From UBA4416 sp964541155 (GTDB lineage Bacteria; Bacteroidota; Bacteroidia; B-17B0; Aurantibacillaceae): DNA of 64,000 nucleotides. Positions 44,851 to 54,728 of this stretch are shown one piece after another. Made by a program: the position numbers and the translations under genes. The stretch lies in the NCBI GenBank assembly GCA_964541155.1, contig CAZIPC010000005.1, positions 218,558 through 282,557 on the forward strand, read 5' to 3'. The notes below the pieces were generated by a model that saw only the letters and a program-made list of their open reading frames with translations, made no database searches and was not told where the DNA came from. How positions within the stretch are numbered: the first letter of the stretch is position 1; each line of letters opens with the position of its first letter.

Positions 44851-47715
44851 TTAATTAACTTTATTTCCGTTTGCATCTAATTCAATCATCTCATAACCAA
44901 GTTTAGAAAGTTTATCATAATTAGAAGCTTTATCACCAACAATTAAAATAATCATATTATTATATGGTAAATTTCTCTTAGCTAATTCGTCAATTTCTGA
45001 TTTAGAAATACCGTTAATAATATTTGTTTGCTTAGCTACATAAGATTGATCTAAATTAAAATCAAGAATACGTTTAATAAAAGATAATTTTTGAAATGGC
45101 GACTCGTATTTTAAAGCATCTGCTTGGCCCATGGCATTTTTAGTAAACGTTAATTCATCATCTGTAATACCATCATTGCTATATTTTTTTAATTCATCCA
45201 TAATAATTACTAATGAACTATCAGTAGAGTTAGCTCTAACTCCTGCTGATATTACATAAGGGCCAACAAATTTCCCGCCGTAAAAACCACCACGTGCACC
45301 ATATGTATATCCTTTTACTTCACGTAGTATAAAATTAATTCTACTATTAAACGCTCCTGCAAATGAATAATTCATAATAGTTGATTTAAAAAAATCTTCA
45401 GTTGCATCATATGCTAATGATAAATTACCAACTCTTATTTCTGATTGTGGAGCTCCTTTTTTATCAACAAAATATAATCGCGTTTTATCAATTATAGGCA
45501 ATGAATATTTTGCAAGCGGCATTGTTCCTGTTGATTGAAGTTTGTTTAAAAAATCTAACTTTTTGATAATAATAGATTGTTCAATATCTCCATTAATAGC
45601 TAATACAGAATTAAATCCAGAAAAGTTATGATAATAATTTTTTACATCTTCTAAAGTAATTGATTTTACTGTTTCTATTGTTCCATTAGATGGCATTGAT
45701 AGGGTAGCTTCATTGCCATACAAGAGCTTACTAAATACATTACTTGCAATTGATGTAGCTTGTGTTAATTGATTTGTGATTCCGTCAAGTTGTTCTTTCT
45801 TTACTAATTCAAAATCTTTTTCATCAAATTTTGGTAAAAACAACATTTCGTTTGCAATGTTTAATGTTGCATCTAAGTTTTGCTTTAATGCCGATATAGT
45901 CATTGTAATTTCATTATCATTTGCAGAAAAAGAAACTTCGCTACCTAAACGCTCAAGCATATTACTAATTTCTTCAGAACTATGTAATTGAGTAGATTCC
46001 TCCATTAGAGAGGTTAATAAAACAGCTAATCCTGATTTGTTAGATGGTTCGTAACGATGACCAATAGGCATACTGAATTGAATATTAATTTTTGGGATAT
46101 CATTACTTGTAATTCCAATTGCTTTTATTCCATTTAAATAATTAAATGTATAATAATTTGGCAATGGAACTAATTTTGAAGGTTTTGCAACAGGCATGTT
46201 ACTTCTGTTAAACGTATCTTTTGGTTCGGTGTAAGATAAATTTTTATATTCTGCACTTTCTTGTTCTATTGTTCTTTCATACATTTTCCAAGTATCTGGT
46301 TTAGCAACTAAATCTGTTTTGCCTTTAGGTACACAACTTAATATAACAGCATTTTTACCTTTAATGTATGTTTTATAAACACGCATTACATCTGCTTTTG
46401 TTACTTTTAAATTGTTTTCCATTTCAATTTTTAAGTAATTTGGATTATTGGCGTATGTTTGATAGGCGGCTAGTTGAGCGCCTTTGCCTTGCACAGTTGC
46501 TAATCCATTATATAAATTACTTTGATAAGATGCTTTATATTTTTTGATGTCATCATCTGTTGCTCCAGTTTTTTCCCATTCGGTTAATGATTGATTTAAT
46601 AGCGTTTCAATATCTGCTAATTTTGTTCCTGCATTAGCTCTAATCATAATTTCAAATTGTCCGGCTAATTCTCTGCTGTAGTTATATGAATTAGCAGATA
46701 CGGCTTTTTGTGATTTAATAAATGTTGTGTATAACGGAGAGCTTTTTGAAGAAGATAATATTTCACCTAGTACTTCTAATGCTACTTCATCTTTATGCAT
46801 TGATGGAACAGTTGGATAAGTGACTTTATACATAGGGAATCTCACATTATCTTCATAAGAAATATATTTATTTTCAGATAACACAGCGCTTTGTTTAACC
46901 ATATTTTTTACTTCTGGTCCACGAGGGATGGAACCAAAATATTTATTAGCCAATTCAACTACTTCATCAGTATTAACGTCCCCAGATACAGTAAGCACAG
47001 CGTTATTTGGGCCGTACCAACGCATATAAAAACGTTTTAAATCATTTACATCTACTCGATTTAAATCTTCAATGTAGCCAATGGTTGTCCATGAGTATGG
47101 ATGTCCTTTTGGAAATAAGGCTTCACCAGTTTTCTCACTTACTAATCCGTATGGGCGGTTATCGTAGTTTTGTCCTCTTTCGTTTTTTACAGTTGCGCGT
47201 TGTACTTCAAACTTTTTTTGAGTAACAGAATCCAATAAAAACCCCATTCTGTCTGCCTCTAACCAAAGCATTTTTTCTAGTTGATTTGAAGGAACGGTCT
47301 CAAAATAATTTGTTCTATCAGAGTTTGTTGAGCCATTTAATGTTCCGCCTGCTTCTGTAATAATTTTAAAATGTTGTTCATCGGCTACATGCTTAGATCC
47401 CTGAAACATCATGTGTTCAAAAAAATGAGCAAATCCTGAACGACCTTGCTGTTCTCTGTTTGATCCTACATGATAGGTTACATCTACATAAACAATAGGA
47501 TCTGAGTGATCCTCGTGAACAACAATAGTAAGACCATTTGCTAATGTGTATTTTTTATATGGTATTACTATTTCGTTACCAACTTTAGTTACAGTTTGAA
47601 TTAATTTAACTGTATTGCTAATTGGTTTTGAATTTTTATTTTGTGTTTTATTTATTTGTGCTATGCTCGAAAGTGAAGCCAATGCTATGATTAAAATGAA
47701 AGATGTATGTTTCAT
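44851..47715 (-). CDS. M16-family zinc metallopeptidase
   Basis: Two-half insulinase/pitrilysin-family peptidase of 954 residues. A signal-like N-terminus (MKHTSFILIIALASLSSIAQ) is followed by the inverted zinc motif HFFEH at His97-Glu100-His101 in the first half and a downstream Glu in NERGQ. The second half (from about residue 500) lacks an HxxEH motif, as expected for the inactive half. It is likely periplasmic. It is preceded by a small hypothetical gene and followed by bshA in the same direction. Confidence 0.92.
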   Translation of the reverse strand: MKHTSFILIIALASLSSIAQINKTQNKNSKPISNTVKLIQTVTKVGNEIVIPYKKYTLANGLTIVVHEDHSDPIVYVDVTYHVGSNREQQGRSGFAHFFEHMMFQGSKHVADEQHFKIITEAGGTLNGSTNSDRTNYFETVPSNQLEKMLWLEADRMGFLLDSVTQKKFEVQRATVKNERGQNYDNRPYGLVSEKTGEALFPKGHPYSWTTIGYIEDLNRVDVNDLKRFYMRWYGPNNAVLTVSGDVNTDEVVELANKYFGSIPRGPEVKNMVKQSAVLSENKYISYEDNVRFPMYKVTYPTVPSMHKDEVALEVLGEILSSSKSSPLYTTFIKSQKAVSANSYNYSRELAGQFEIMIRANAGTKLADIETLLNQSLTEWEKTGATDDDIKKYKASYQSNLYNGLATVQGKGAQLAAYQTYANNPNYLKIEMENNLKVTKADVMRVYKTYIKGKNAVILSCVPKGKTDLVAKPDTWKMYERTIEQESAEYKNLSYTEPKDTFNRSNMPVAKPSKLVPLPNYYTFNYLNGIKAIGITSNDIPKINIQFSMPIGHRYEPSNKSGLAVLLTSLMEESTQLHSSEEISNMLERLGSEVSFSANDNEITMTISALKQNLDATLNIANEMLFLPKFDEKDFELVKKEQLDGITNQLTQATSIASNVFSKLLYGNEATLSMPSNGTIETVKSITLEDVKNYYHNFSGFNSVLAINGDIEQSIIIKKLDFLNKLQSTGTMPLAKYSLPIIDKTRLYFVDKKGAPQSEIRVGNLSLAYDATEDFFKSTIMNYSFAGAFNSRINFILREVKGYTYGARGGFYGGKFVGPYVISAGVRANSTDSSLVIIMDELKKYSNDGITDDELTFTKNAMGQADALKYESPFQKLSFIKRILDFNLDQSYVAKQTNIINGISKSEIDELAKRNLPYNNMIILIVGDKASNYDKLSKLGYEMIELDANGNKVN

Positions 47716-47750
47716 GTTGTTTTTATTTAGTATTTAAATTATTAATTATG

Positions 47751-48098
47751 TTAGTCTAAAAATTCAGTTTTTTTAAAGTAATCAATTAATGCGTCATTCA
47801 TTAATTTGTTTTGTTGTTTTGCATCCAAATATGGTATATTTTCTTTTAGTTCCCAGTGAGGCCAATCATCATCGTCTCTGCCCTTGTATTCATAAAAGCC
47901 ATATGGCGCTAAAACAGTGCATACGCCTATATGAATTATTTCTAGTTTTTCATCTTTTTTATATTTTCTATAGGGTTTATCTAATTCTTGAAGCCCAATC
48001 ATAAATAAAATAGCATCATGGTCCATTTCTGCTCCAAAGCGCTCTTTTAATTTATGTTGAAGTTGTTGCCAATCAGATAGAATCGTTGTCATAATCAT
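47751..48098 (-). CDS. Conserved hypothetical protein overlapping engB
   Basis: A 115-residue soluble protein (113 if the ATG at 48092 is used). It begins MTTILSDWQQLQHKLKERFGAEMDHDAILFMIG and continues IHIGVCTVLAPYGFYEYKGRDDDDWPHWEL. I recall homologues of this kind beside engB in Bacteroidota but cannot name a function. It overlaps the end of engB by about 20-26 bases, so the two are translationally coupled. Confidence 0.7.
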   Translation of the reverse strand: MIMTTILSDWQQLQHKLKERFGAEMDHDAILFMIGLQELDKPYRKYKKDEKLEIIHIGVCTVLAPYGFYEYKGRDDDDWPHWELKENIPYLDAKQQNKLMNDALIDYFKKTEFLD

Positions 48099-48732
48099 CT
48101 AAATCATTAATTAATTTTACGCCTTTTGGGGGAGGAATAAAATATTGCATGTTTTCTTCTATATAATTTAAGATAGCTTCTTTTCCTATTTTTTTTTCAG
48201 CACTAGTTTCAAATAGTTGTGGTAGTTCTCCCCAGTAGTCCATCAAGCGCTTCTTGTATTTGGCAAAATTACTAGCCCATTGATTTTTACCAAGTTTATC
48301 TATTTTTGTAAATGCTAAACAAAACGGAATTTCATGTTGCGTACACCAATCCATAAATTCGCCATCTATTGGTTGAAGCTCTAATCTGCTATCAATAAGT
48401 ATAATTACACAAATTAAATTTTTTCGTTTTGTAATGTAATTACTAATAAGTGTTTCAAATTTATCTAAGTTGGTTTTGCTTGTTTTAGCATAACCATAGC
48501 CTGGTAAATCAACTAAATACCATTTGTCATCAATTATAAAATGATTAATAAGTTGCGTTTTTCCTGGTTTAGAAGAAGTTTTTGCTAAATCTTTTTGATT
48601 ACATAGCATATTAATTAACGATGATTTCCCAACATTACTCCTTCCAATAAATGCGTATTCAGGTTTATCTGGTGCAGGGCAACCTTTGTTATCAGAACTG
48701 CTTTTGTAAAATTTAGCGTTTTTTATTTCCAT
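48073..48732 (-). CDS. engB: Ribosome biogenesis GTPase YihA/YsxC (EngB)
   Basis: GTPase of 219 residues for 50S assembly. G1 is GRSNVGKSSLIN, G3 DLPGYGYAK, G4 TKIDKL, and switch I lies in SSKPGKTQLINHF. An N-terminal stretch (MEIKNAKFYKSSSDNKGC) matches the family. It follows the N-acyltransferase gene by 65 bases and overlaps the next small gene. Confidence 0.95.
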   Translation of the reverse strand: MEIKNAKFYKSSSDNKGCPAPDKPEYAFIGRSNVGKSSLINMLCNQKDLAKTSSKPGKTQLINHFIIDDKWYLVDLPGYGYAKTSKTNLDKFETLISNYITKRKNLICVIILIDSRLELQPIDGEFMDWCTQHEIPFCLAFTKIDKLGKNQWASNFAKYKKRLMDYWGELPQLFETSAEKKIGKEAILNYIEENMQYFIPPPKGVKLINDLDDYDNDSI

Positions 48733-48746
48733 TTTATATTGTATTT

Positions 48747-48788
48747 AACCGCAAATAACGCAAGTGGTTTATGCAAAGATCGCTAAGT
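48747..48788. repeat. Degenerate CGCAAA-type repeat in intergenic gap
   Basis: The gap between engB and the N-acyltransferase gene holds CCGCAAATAACGCAAG and then ATGCAAAGATCGCTAAG, about four imperfect GCAAA units. It resembles the CGCAAAG-rich interspersed tracts seen in several bacterial genomes. It is short and degenerate. Confidence 0.3.
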
Positions 48789-48797
48789 TGTATTTAA

Positions 48798-49739
48798 TTA
48801 AATTCGTTCTCTTAATTCTTTGTGATAGGTTTCAATATGTCTATCAGATTTACTTTTATAAATATCGGCAATTGTTACTAAAATACCTGTTTCTTCTACA
48901 CCGCCAAATGTAGGATTAATAGCTGTTCCAAACGATAGCATAGTGCTCGATAAATTGCTATAGGCATTAACCATTGGCGGAATATTTTCACCTAAAGCTC
49001 TTACTAGTTTATTTAAAATAACATGCCCTGTTTTAAAATCTTTATCTTTTATTTCATTTAAAAAATCTGACACATCTGTTTTAATATCTACTCCATGTAT
49101 GGGTGTTACTAATTTTTTAGGATCAGGAAAATAATGCTTAAGGAATGTTAATATGTAATCACGAGCTTTTACATTAAAATCAGTATACATGGTTACTTTT
49201 CCATAATAATATTTCATATCTGGATTATCTACCACAATGGCACCTAATCCATCCCATAAATTATCAAGGCTAAACAATCCTTTTCTAAATTGTTCAGATG
49301 GTTGATACATTGGTTGTATAAATGAACGTCCTAGCTCAATGGTATAGGGTAAGTAGTCTTTATAAAACTCTTCCGAAAAATTAAACAATTCGGTTGTTGC
49401 TAACAATACTTTCCCGTTTTTGTATTCAGCATCTCGGCATAATATAAAACGATATGCACCAACAATCTCTTTATCTTCAGGGTTCCAAACTAATAATTGT
49501 TGATATGGATGTTCGCAGGTATCAAATTCATCAATATCACAAGCTAGGCCTGTTCCGCCACCAGCATGCCTAAATGTTACTTCTCTTAATCGTCCAATTT
49601 CTTTCATTACATTGGGCGAATTATGATGAGTGATGATGTAAATTTCATTATCACCATTATTTGTTTTTCGTATGTATCTATCTGTAGTTAACTCGCGTAA
49701 CAATGCTTCGCGAGGTATTTTTTCTATGATGTCTTCCAT
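48798..49739 (-). CDS. OlsB/GlsB-like N-acyltransferase (GNAT fold)
   Basis: Acyltransferase of 313 residues related to the haemolysin-like/OlsB group that N-acylates an amino acid from acyl-ACP; in Bacteroidota the GlsB member makes N-acylglycine for flavolipin-type lipids. Motifs visible are RLREVTFRHAGGGTG, YQQLLVWNPEDKEIVGAYRFI, YTIELGRSFIQP and SLDNLWDGLGAIV. A C-terminal part (about 230-313) extends beyond the acyltransferase core. A possible O-acyltransferase partner is encoded 5.8 kb away at 55492. The specific lipid is inferred. Confidence 0.75.
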   Translation of the reverse strand: MEDIIEKIPREALLRELTTDRYIRKTNNGDNEIYIITHHNSPNVMKEIGRLREVTFRHAGGGTGLACDIDEFDTCEHPYQQLLVWNPEDKEIVGAYRFILCRDAEYKNGKVLLATTELFNFSEEFYKDYLPYTIELGRSFIQPMYQPSEQFRKGLFSLDNLWDGLGAIVVDNPDMKYYYGKVTMYTDFNVKARDYILTFLKHYFPDPKKLVTPIHGVDIKTDVSDFLNEIKDKDFKTGHVILNKLVRALGENIPPMVNAYSNLSSTMLSFGTAINPTFGGVEETGILVTIADIYKSKSDRHIETYHKELRERI

Positions 49740-49889
49740 AACTTTTATTATGGCTACAAGATAACAAAAAATGATAATTATCCTTGTTTTATAATTGCAT
49801 TTGAATATTAAAAGATATTAACGAATGGGTATTAAAAATATGTTTTTTTGATAGTTTGCATGAGTTTACATTAAACTTATCTTTAAGTT

Positions 49890-51380
49890 ATGTCGCCACT
49901 ACTAATTATATGTTGCATAGCACTCTATTTTGGAGGGTTGCTAATCATAGCTCATCTTACGTCTAAAAATTCAACTGCAGATTCTTATTTCTCTGGTAAT
50001 CACGCATCGCCTTGGTATGCTGTAGCATTTGGTATGATTGGCGATTCGTTAAGTGGAGTTACCTATATTTCAGTTCCAGGTAAAGTTGGCGGCGCTAGTT
50101 TTTCGTATTTACAACTAGTATTAGGCTATTTTGTTGGGTATTTTATTATTTCTAAAGTGTTATTGCCTATTTATTATAAAATGAATTTAATATCAATTTA
50201 TACATATTTAGAAAATCGTTTTGGCAAGCATACTCAAAAAACAGGAGCTTTCTTTTTTATTTTATCTCGTATTTTGGGTGCCTCCGGAAGATTGTATTTA
50301 GCCGCAGGAGTTATTCAGTTTTTTGTTTTTGATCAAATTAAAAGTATTCATATTCCATTTTGGATAAGTGTTTCTGTTATTTTAGTATTGATGCTCTTAT
50401 ACACGTATAAAGGAGGAATTAAAACTCTAGTGTGGACAGATACCTTTCAGTCCTTGTTCTTAGTGTTAGGTGTTATGATATCTATTTTTATAATAATTGA
50501 TAAAATGGATATTTCTATCCTCAATGCAGTAAAAAATGTAGCAATTTCAGATTATTCTAAAACTTTTTTTTGGGATTGGCATAAATCTAATTTTTTTGTA
50601 AAAGAGTTTATTGGTGGAATTTTTATTGCCGTTGCAATGACTGGATTAGACCAAAATATGATGCAAAAAAATTTGAGTTGTAAATCATTAGGCGAAGCAC
50701 AAAAAAATATTTTTTGGTTTAGCATTGTGATGGTAATTGTTACTGTTTTCTTTTTAGCTTTAGGGGTGTTATTGTATCAATACTATGCATATTCAGGCAT
50801 TGCTTTACCAACACATATTGAAACAGGAAAAGTAATTACCGATAAGGTATTCCCTAATTTAGCGTTAAATCATTTAGGCGTTTTTGCTGGCTTGATTTTT
50901 ATTATTGGGTTAACGGCTGCTACTTTTAGTAGTGCAGATAGTGTTTTAACCACATTAACAACTTCTACATATGTAGATATGTTGGAATACGATAAAAACA
51001 CGTTACTTACAGAGAAACAAAAAGCAAAACGCCGTACTTTTATTCATATTGGCTTTGCAGGTGTATTATGGCTTGTAATTATTGTGTTTGATTTACTCAA
51101 TCAAAAAGCAATTATAGATACAATACTTATGTTAGCAGGTTATACTTACGGGCCGTTATTAGGCTTGTTTACAGTAGGACTTTTTACTAAAATTAATTTA
51201 AACGATAAATTAGTACCTATTATTTGTGTAATAGCTCCAGTATTAACCTATTTATTAGCTAATTTTATAATAAAACCACTTACAAATTATGAAATAGGCA
51301 ACGAGCTAATTGTTATAAATGCATTAATTACAATAATGGGTTTAGTATTTGTAAAGAAAAAAAGAGAGAGTAGTCATTAA
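49890..51380 (+). CDS. Sodium:solute symporter (SSS family)
   Basis: Membrane transporter of 496 residues with about 13 helices. SSS motifs are GMIGDSLSGVTYISVPG near residues 48-64, RILGASGRLYLAAG, LVWTDTFQSLFLVLG and FSSADSVLTTLTTSTYVDM (the second sodium-site region). It lacks a histidine-kinase extension. Substrate is unknown. Its stop overlaps the convergent methyltransferase gene by four bases. Confidence 0.9.
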   Translation: MSPLLIICCIALYFGGLLIIAHLTSKNSTADSYFSGNHASPWYAVAFGMIGDSLSGVTYISVPGKVGGASFSYLQLVLGYFVGYFIISKVLLPIYYKMNLISIYTYLENRFGKHTQKTGAFFFILSRILGASGRLYLAAGVIQFFVFDQIKSIHIPFWISVSVILVLMLLYTYKGGIKTLVWTDTFQSLFLVLGVMISIFIIIDKMDISILNAVKNVAISDYSKTFFWDWHKSNFFVKEFIGGIFIAVAMTGLDQNMMQKNLSCKSLGEAQKNIFWFSIVMVIVTVFFLALGVLLYQYYAYSGIALPTHIETGKVITDKVFPNLALNHLGVFAGLIFIIGLTAATFSSADSVLTTLTTSTYVDMLEYDKNTLLTEKQKAKRRTFIHIGFAGVLWLVIIVFDLLNQKAIIDTILMLAGYTYGPLLGLFTVGLFTKINLNDKLVPIICVIAPVLTYLLANFIIKPLTNYEIGNELIVINALITIMGLVFVKKKRESSH

Positions 51381-52147
51381 TTTTTTTTCTCAATCTCTAT
51401 TGTACAGAACAACCCTAATTGTTTATTAAAAGGTTTGATTATCCATTCTGTTAATTTTACCACGTTGTACATAAAATAAGGAAGTAAGGCACTTCGCGAA
51501 ACGCCCCCACTCAATACATACATAAAAGGTGTATGATAGGTAATTTTATTAATTTTAAGTTGAGGAAAATCTTTTGTAAATAGATCTAAATCTCTTTCAA
51601 AATAAATATATGGCAAAGCTTGGTTTGAGTTACTCAAAGGATTTCCTTCTTTGATTTCTCTTGGACCATTTTCTTCAAATGGTTCGTGATGAAAACGTTT
51701 ATAAATAAATCGTCCTAAGTTAGAATTGGCTGGTTCAATCATAATAATTTTACCACCAGGTATTAAAGTACGTTCGGCTTCTTTTAAAAATAAATAGGGG
51801 CGAGGAATGTGATGAAAAACATTTAACATCATAATGCTACCTAACTCATTGTTTTGATAGGGCATTTTTTCTGCACTAAAAACTTTATCTACAACAGGCA
51901 AATCTAAAATATCAGAGGTAACCACTTCAGGAAATACATCTTTTAAAAAACCACCACCAGAGCCTATTTCCAGATATATACCTTTTCCAACTGCTTTACT
52001 TTTTTTTATAAAAGTAGTATACCAATCTTGATATATTTTTTTTAAAAATGGTTTTTTTAAGATAATATCTCGGTGAGCCAATGTCGTTCTTGGGTCATCT
52101 AAATCAAAATTTATGGTATACTTTTTAAACACGGGTTTTACTTGCAA
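51377..52147 (-). CDS. Class I SAM-dependent methyltransferase
   Basis: Methyltransferase of 256 residues. Motif I is YLEIGSGGGFLKDV (58-71), then TSDILDLP for the acidic ribose ligand, MLNVFHHIPRPYLFLKEAERTLIPGGKIIMIEP as motifs II-III, and a hydrophobic C-terminal part. Substrate is unknown. It overlaps the FkbM gene by 23 bases, so this pair and the GT39-type gene are co-transcribed. Confidence 0.85.
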   Translation of the reverse strand: MQVKPVFKKYTINFDLDDPRTTLAHRDIILKKPFLKKIYQDWYTTFIKKSKAVGKGIYLEIGSGGGFLKDVFPEVVTSDILDLPVVDKVFSAEKMPYQNNELGSIMMLNVFHHIPRPYLFLKEAERTLIPGGKIIMIEPANSNLGRFIYKRFHHEPFEENGPREIKEGNPLSNSNQALPYIYFERDLDLFTKDFPQLKINKITYHTPFMYVLSGGVSRSALLPYFMYNVVKLTEWIIKPFNKQLGLFCTIEIEKKN

Positions 52148-52877
52148 AAATATTCATATAAGATGTTTCTGGTAAATCCAAAAACGTTTTTACTGTATCT
52201 TCTGTTAATTCTTGTAATCGATGATTATTGATTAAATAAATATAAAAGTTATAACTTTTTAAAAATTGGTAGTACTCCAAAACGCTCGACCCTGCTTTAC
52301 GCATACCATAAGGCCAAAATTCGGAAAGCATTTTTAAATTTGGATTTTGCAATGTTTTTTCCATCCCTTTTACGGCATTCATCTCAAATCCTTGAATATC
52401 CATTTTTATGAAATTAACATCACTATTAGAATGGTTTAATAAATAATCATCTATAGCAATAGCTTCAATATCAATTTCTTTATCGTATTCATCAGGTTTA
52501 TAGGTTCGATGATCAACATTTAATTGTTTTGAAGTGTATATTTTTATTGTTTCTGTTTTGTGAGATACAGCTTTGTTATTTAATTTAATATTAGTTGATT
52601 TTGCACATCTATTTTTTAAATGATTAAAGTTTTTAATATCAGGCTCAAAGCAGTGTACTGTGCCATTTGCTTCAACTAAGCTCGATAAAATTTCTGCATA
52701 AAAACCAATATTTGCACCAATATCTAAAACAGAGTCACCTTTTTTTATATGGGTTTTCATTAAGGATATTTCAAAAGAATCTTGTTTTTCTTTAAAAATT
52801 TTGTAAGTTATTTTATATAGAGGAAATACATTTTTATACAAAAAATTACCTAATGCTATGCTTATTGAAGATGCCAT
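52125..52877 (-). CDS. FkbM-family methyltransferase
   Basis: Methyltransferase of 250 residues from the ATG at 52877 (MASSISIALG; an earlier Met at 52898 overlaps the preceding gene more). FkbM markers are SVLDIGANIGFYAEILSSLV, VHCFEPDIKNFNHLKNRC, INFIKMDIQGFEMNAVKGM and MLSEFWPYGMRKAG. Members O-methylate sugars and polyketide products. In this operon, glycolipid or cell-surface glycan modification is plausible. Confidence 0.87.
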   Translation of the reverse strand: MASSISIALGNFLYKNVFPLYKITYKIFKEKQDSFEISLMKTHIKKGDSVLDIGANIGFYAEILSSLVEANGTVHCFEPDIKNFNHLKNRCAKSTNIKLNNKAVSHKTETIKIYTSKQLNVDHRTYKPDEYDKEIDIEAIAIDDYLLNHSNSDVNFIKMDIQGFEMNAVKGMEKTLQNPNLKMLSEFWPYGMRKAGSSVLEYYQFLKSYNFYIYLINNHRLQELTEDTVKTFLDLPETSYMNIFASKTRV

Positions 52878-52881
52878 ATTG

Positions 52882-54600
52882 CTATTTTGTAATTTCAAAT
52901 AAATAAGTTTGTTCTGATAATCCTTCGGTATGTATTAATTTGAGCTTGTTAGGATATTTTTGCATAATGGGTTGTACAATATTATGTACAGTATTAATTA
53001 CCTGACCTGAGTTTTCTTTTGGATTAATTCGTAAACTACCCACCATGATATGAGTTACTTTATTGTTTTCGAAAAAAGCTAATGCGCTATCTGCATTAGA
53101 TTGCTGAGTTAAAGAGTCTTTTTTTATGACGCTATAAATTGGAAAGAATTTTTTCCCTTTTCCATAAACAAAACTCATTGGTGCTTTTCTGCTTGCAACT
53201 AATGTGTTTTTTGGAAGACTATCTGCACACCACTCACTACATTTTAAGAAATTTTGCCAATCAGGTGTGTAACCATAATAGATATTTCCTGATAAATTTT
53301 TCTTTACAATTGGTAAATTTACAGAGCCTCTTTTAAATGAAGATATTAAAACTGAAAAACTAATGAGGCAGGTAATAACTACATAAATACTTTGTCCCAT
53401 ACTCGATTTTTTTACTAAGTTGTAAAACAAAAAATAAATTAAAATTAACATAATAGGCATGCTAATTAATACAATACGAGGTTGATCCCAGCGAGCTTGT
53501 AATATTATAAAGGATAGCAAAAGTTGAGCTCCGGTAAATAATCCAAAAAATACAAGGGGTTTATTTTTATGTTTAATAACATAAAATAAAGCAATTATTA
53601 AAACCACAATAACAATAAACGCTATAGAGCTGTATTCACTTTTTAGTTTTTCATACACTTCTATATTTTGAACAGCAGATACATTTTCGGATCGTAATCC
53701 AAGCAATTCAAAGAAACGTTTACCTAAATATAAATTACAGTTATCAAAAAAACGCCCAACAAATCCAGCAAAATCATCATTCCCTAAAGATTTATCATAG
53801 GGGTCTTTTTGAAGTAAAATTTTACTTTGTCCTGCAAATTGATTTTGAGTACCCCAAATTAATTTTACAATTAATTCATAAGGGATTTTAAATGCTAGAT
53901 ATGCTAATAATGAAATTCCTGCGTTTTTCCATTTTTTTTCTGTTAAAAAAAACAGTATCAAAACAGGAACGCCAACAATAGCAACACTTTTACAAGTTGC
54001 TATTAAAAAAGCAAATAATCCTAACAACAGCCAATTCTTCCATAATTTTAAAGCATTTGGTTCTGTTTTAAGAGCATCGTATAATTTAAAGAAATAATAA
54101 AAAAAGAGTGATTGTAAAAACAAGTAAAAGGCTTCTGTAAAAGTCATACTAGCATAGTATTGTATGAGGTGATTAGCGCTCACAAAAATCATTACTGGTA
54201 AAAGAACAATAAAAGGTATTCTTTTTTCAAATGTTTTATAAAAAAATAAAACGGCAAAAAAATTAAAAACAATATTAAATAACTTAAAGAGTAATAATTT
54301 AAATCCAAACAGTTTGGTAAGTAATCCTAAAAACAATACATACAAAGGGGCATTTTGTGTATAAAAATAATTTGGAAACTCGTTTACGTATCTCCATCCA
54401 CCTTCTAAGTATAATGCATCGTCATGAGCCTCGCTAATACGAGCGTTAAATAGCATAAACGAAAAAAATAATGATAGTACTAAAAAGAAAACTAAAAGAG
54501 ATGAATTGTTTTTTTGCGCCCAAGCCTCCACTTTATCAAAAAAAGTAGTGCTGGTTGAAAAAGTTGATGTGTTATGTTTAAGTGTGTTAGATTTAGCCAT
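52882..54600 (-). CDS. GT39/ArnT-like membrane glycosyltransferase
   Basis: Polytopic membrane protein of 572 residues with about eleven helices. The extracellular acidic loop EAHDDALYLEGGWRYVNEFP, followed by FYTQNAPLYVLFLGLLTKLFG, matches the PMT/GT39 pattern (acidic D-D, then N-x-PLY). C-terminal soluble part about 430-572. Members transfer sugars from polyprenyl carriers to lipids or proteins. It overlaps the next methyltransferase and leads this three-gene run, suggesting decoration of an envelope glycan or lipid. Confidence 0.75.
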   Translation of the reverse strand: MAKSNTLKHNTSTFSTSTTFFDKVEAWAQKNNSSLLVFFLVLSLFFSFMLFNARISEAHDDALYLEGGWRYVNEFPNYFYTQNAPLYVLFLGLLTKLFGFKLLLFKLFNIVFNFFAVLFFYKTFEKRIPFIVLLPVMIFVSANHLIQYYASMTFTEAFYLFLQSLFFYYFFKLYDALKTEPNALKLWKNWLLLGLFAFLIATCKSVAIVGVPVLILFFLTEKKWKNAGISLLAYLAFKIPYELIVKLIWGTQNQFAGQSKILLQKDPYDKSLGNDDFAGFVGRFFDNCNLYLGKRFFELLGLRSENVSAVQNIEVYEKLKSEYSSIAFIVIVVLIIALFYVIKHKNKPLVFFGLFTGAQLLLSFIILQARWDQPRIVLISMPIMLILIYFLFYNLVKKSSMGQSIYVVITCLISFSVLISSFKRGSVNLPIVKKNLSGNIYYGYTPDWQNFLKCSEWCADSLPKNTLVASRKAPMSFVYGKGKKFFPIYSVIKKDSLTQQSNADSALAFFENNKVTHIMVGSLRINPKENSGQVINTVHNIVQPIMQKYPNKLKLIHTEGLSEQTYLFEITK

Positions 54601-54728
54601 AAATATTTACTTAATTTACAAAAATAACAAATTAAATAAGCCTTGCTAATTTAAAAATGCCATCTATTTTGTTTAATTTTATCATCTTTTAAAAACAAAT
54701 TTTAATTATTAATTTATATACATATTAA

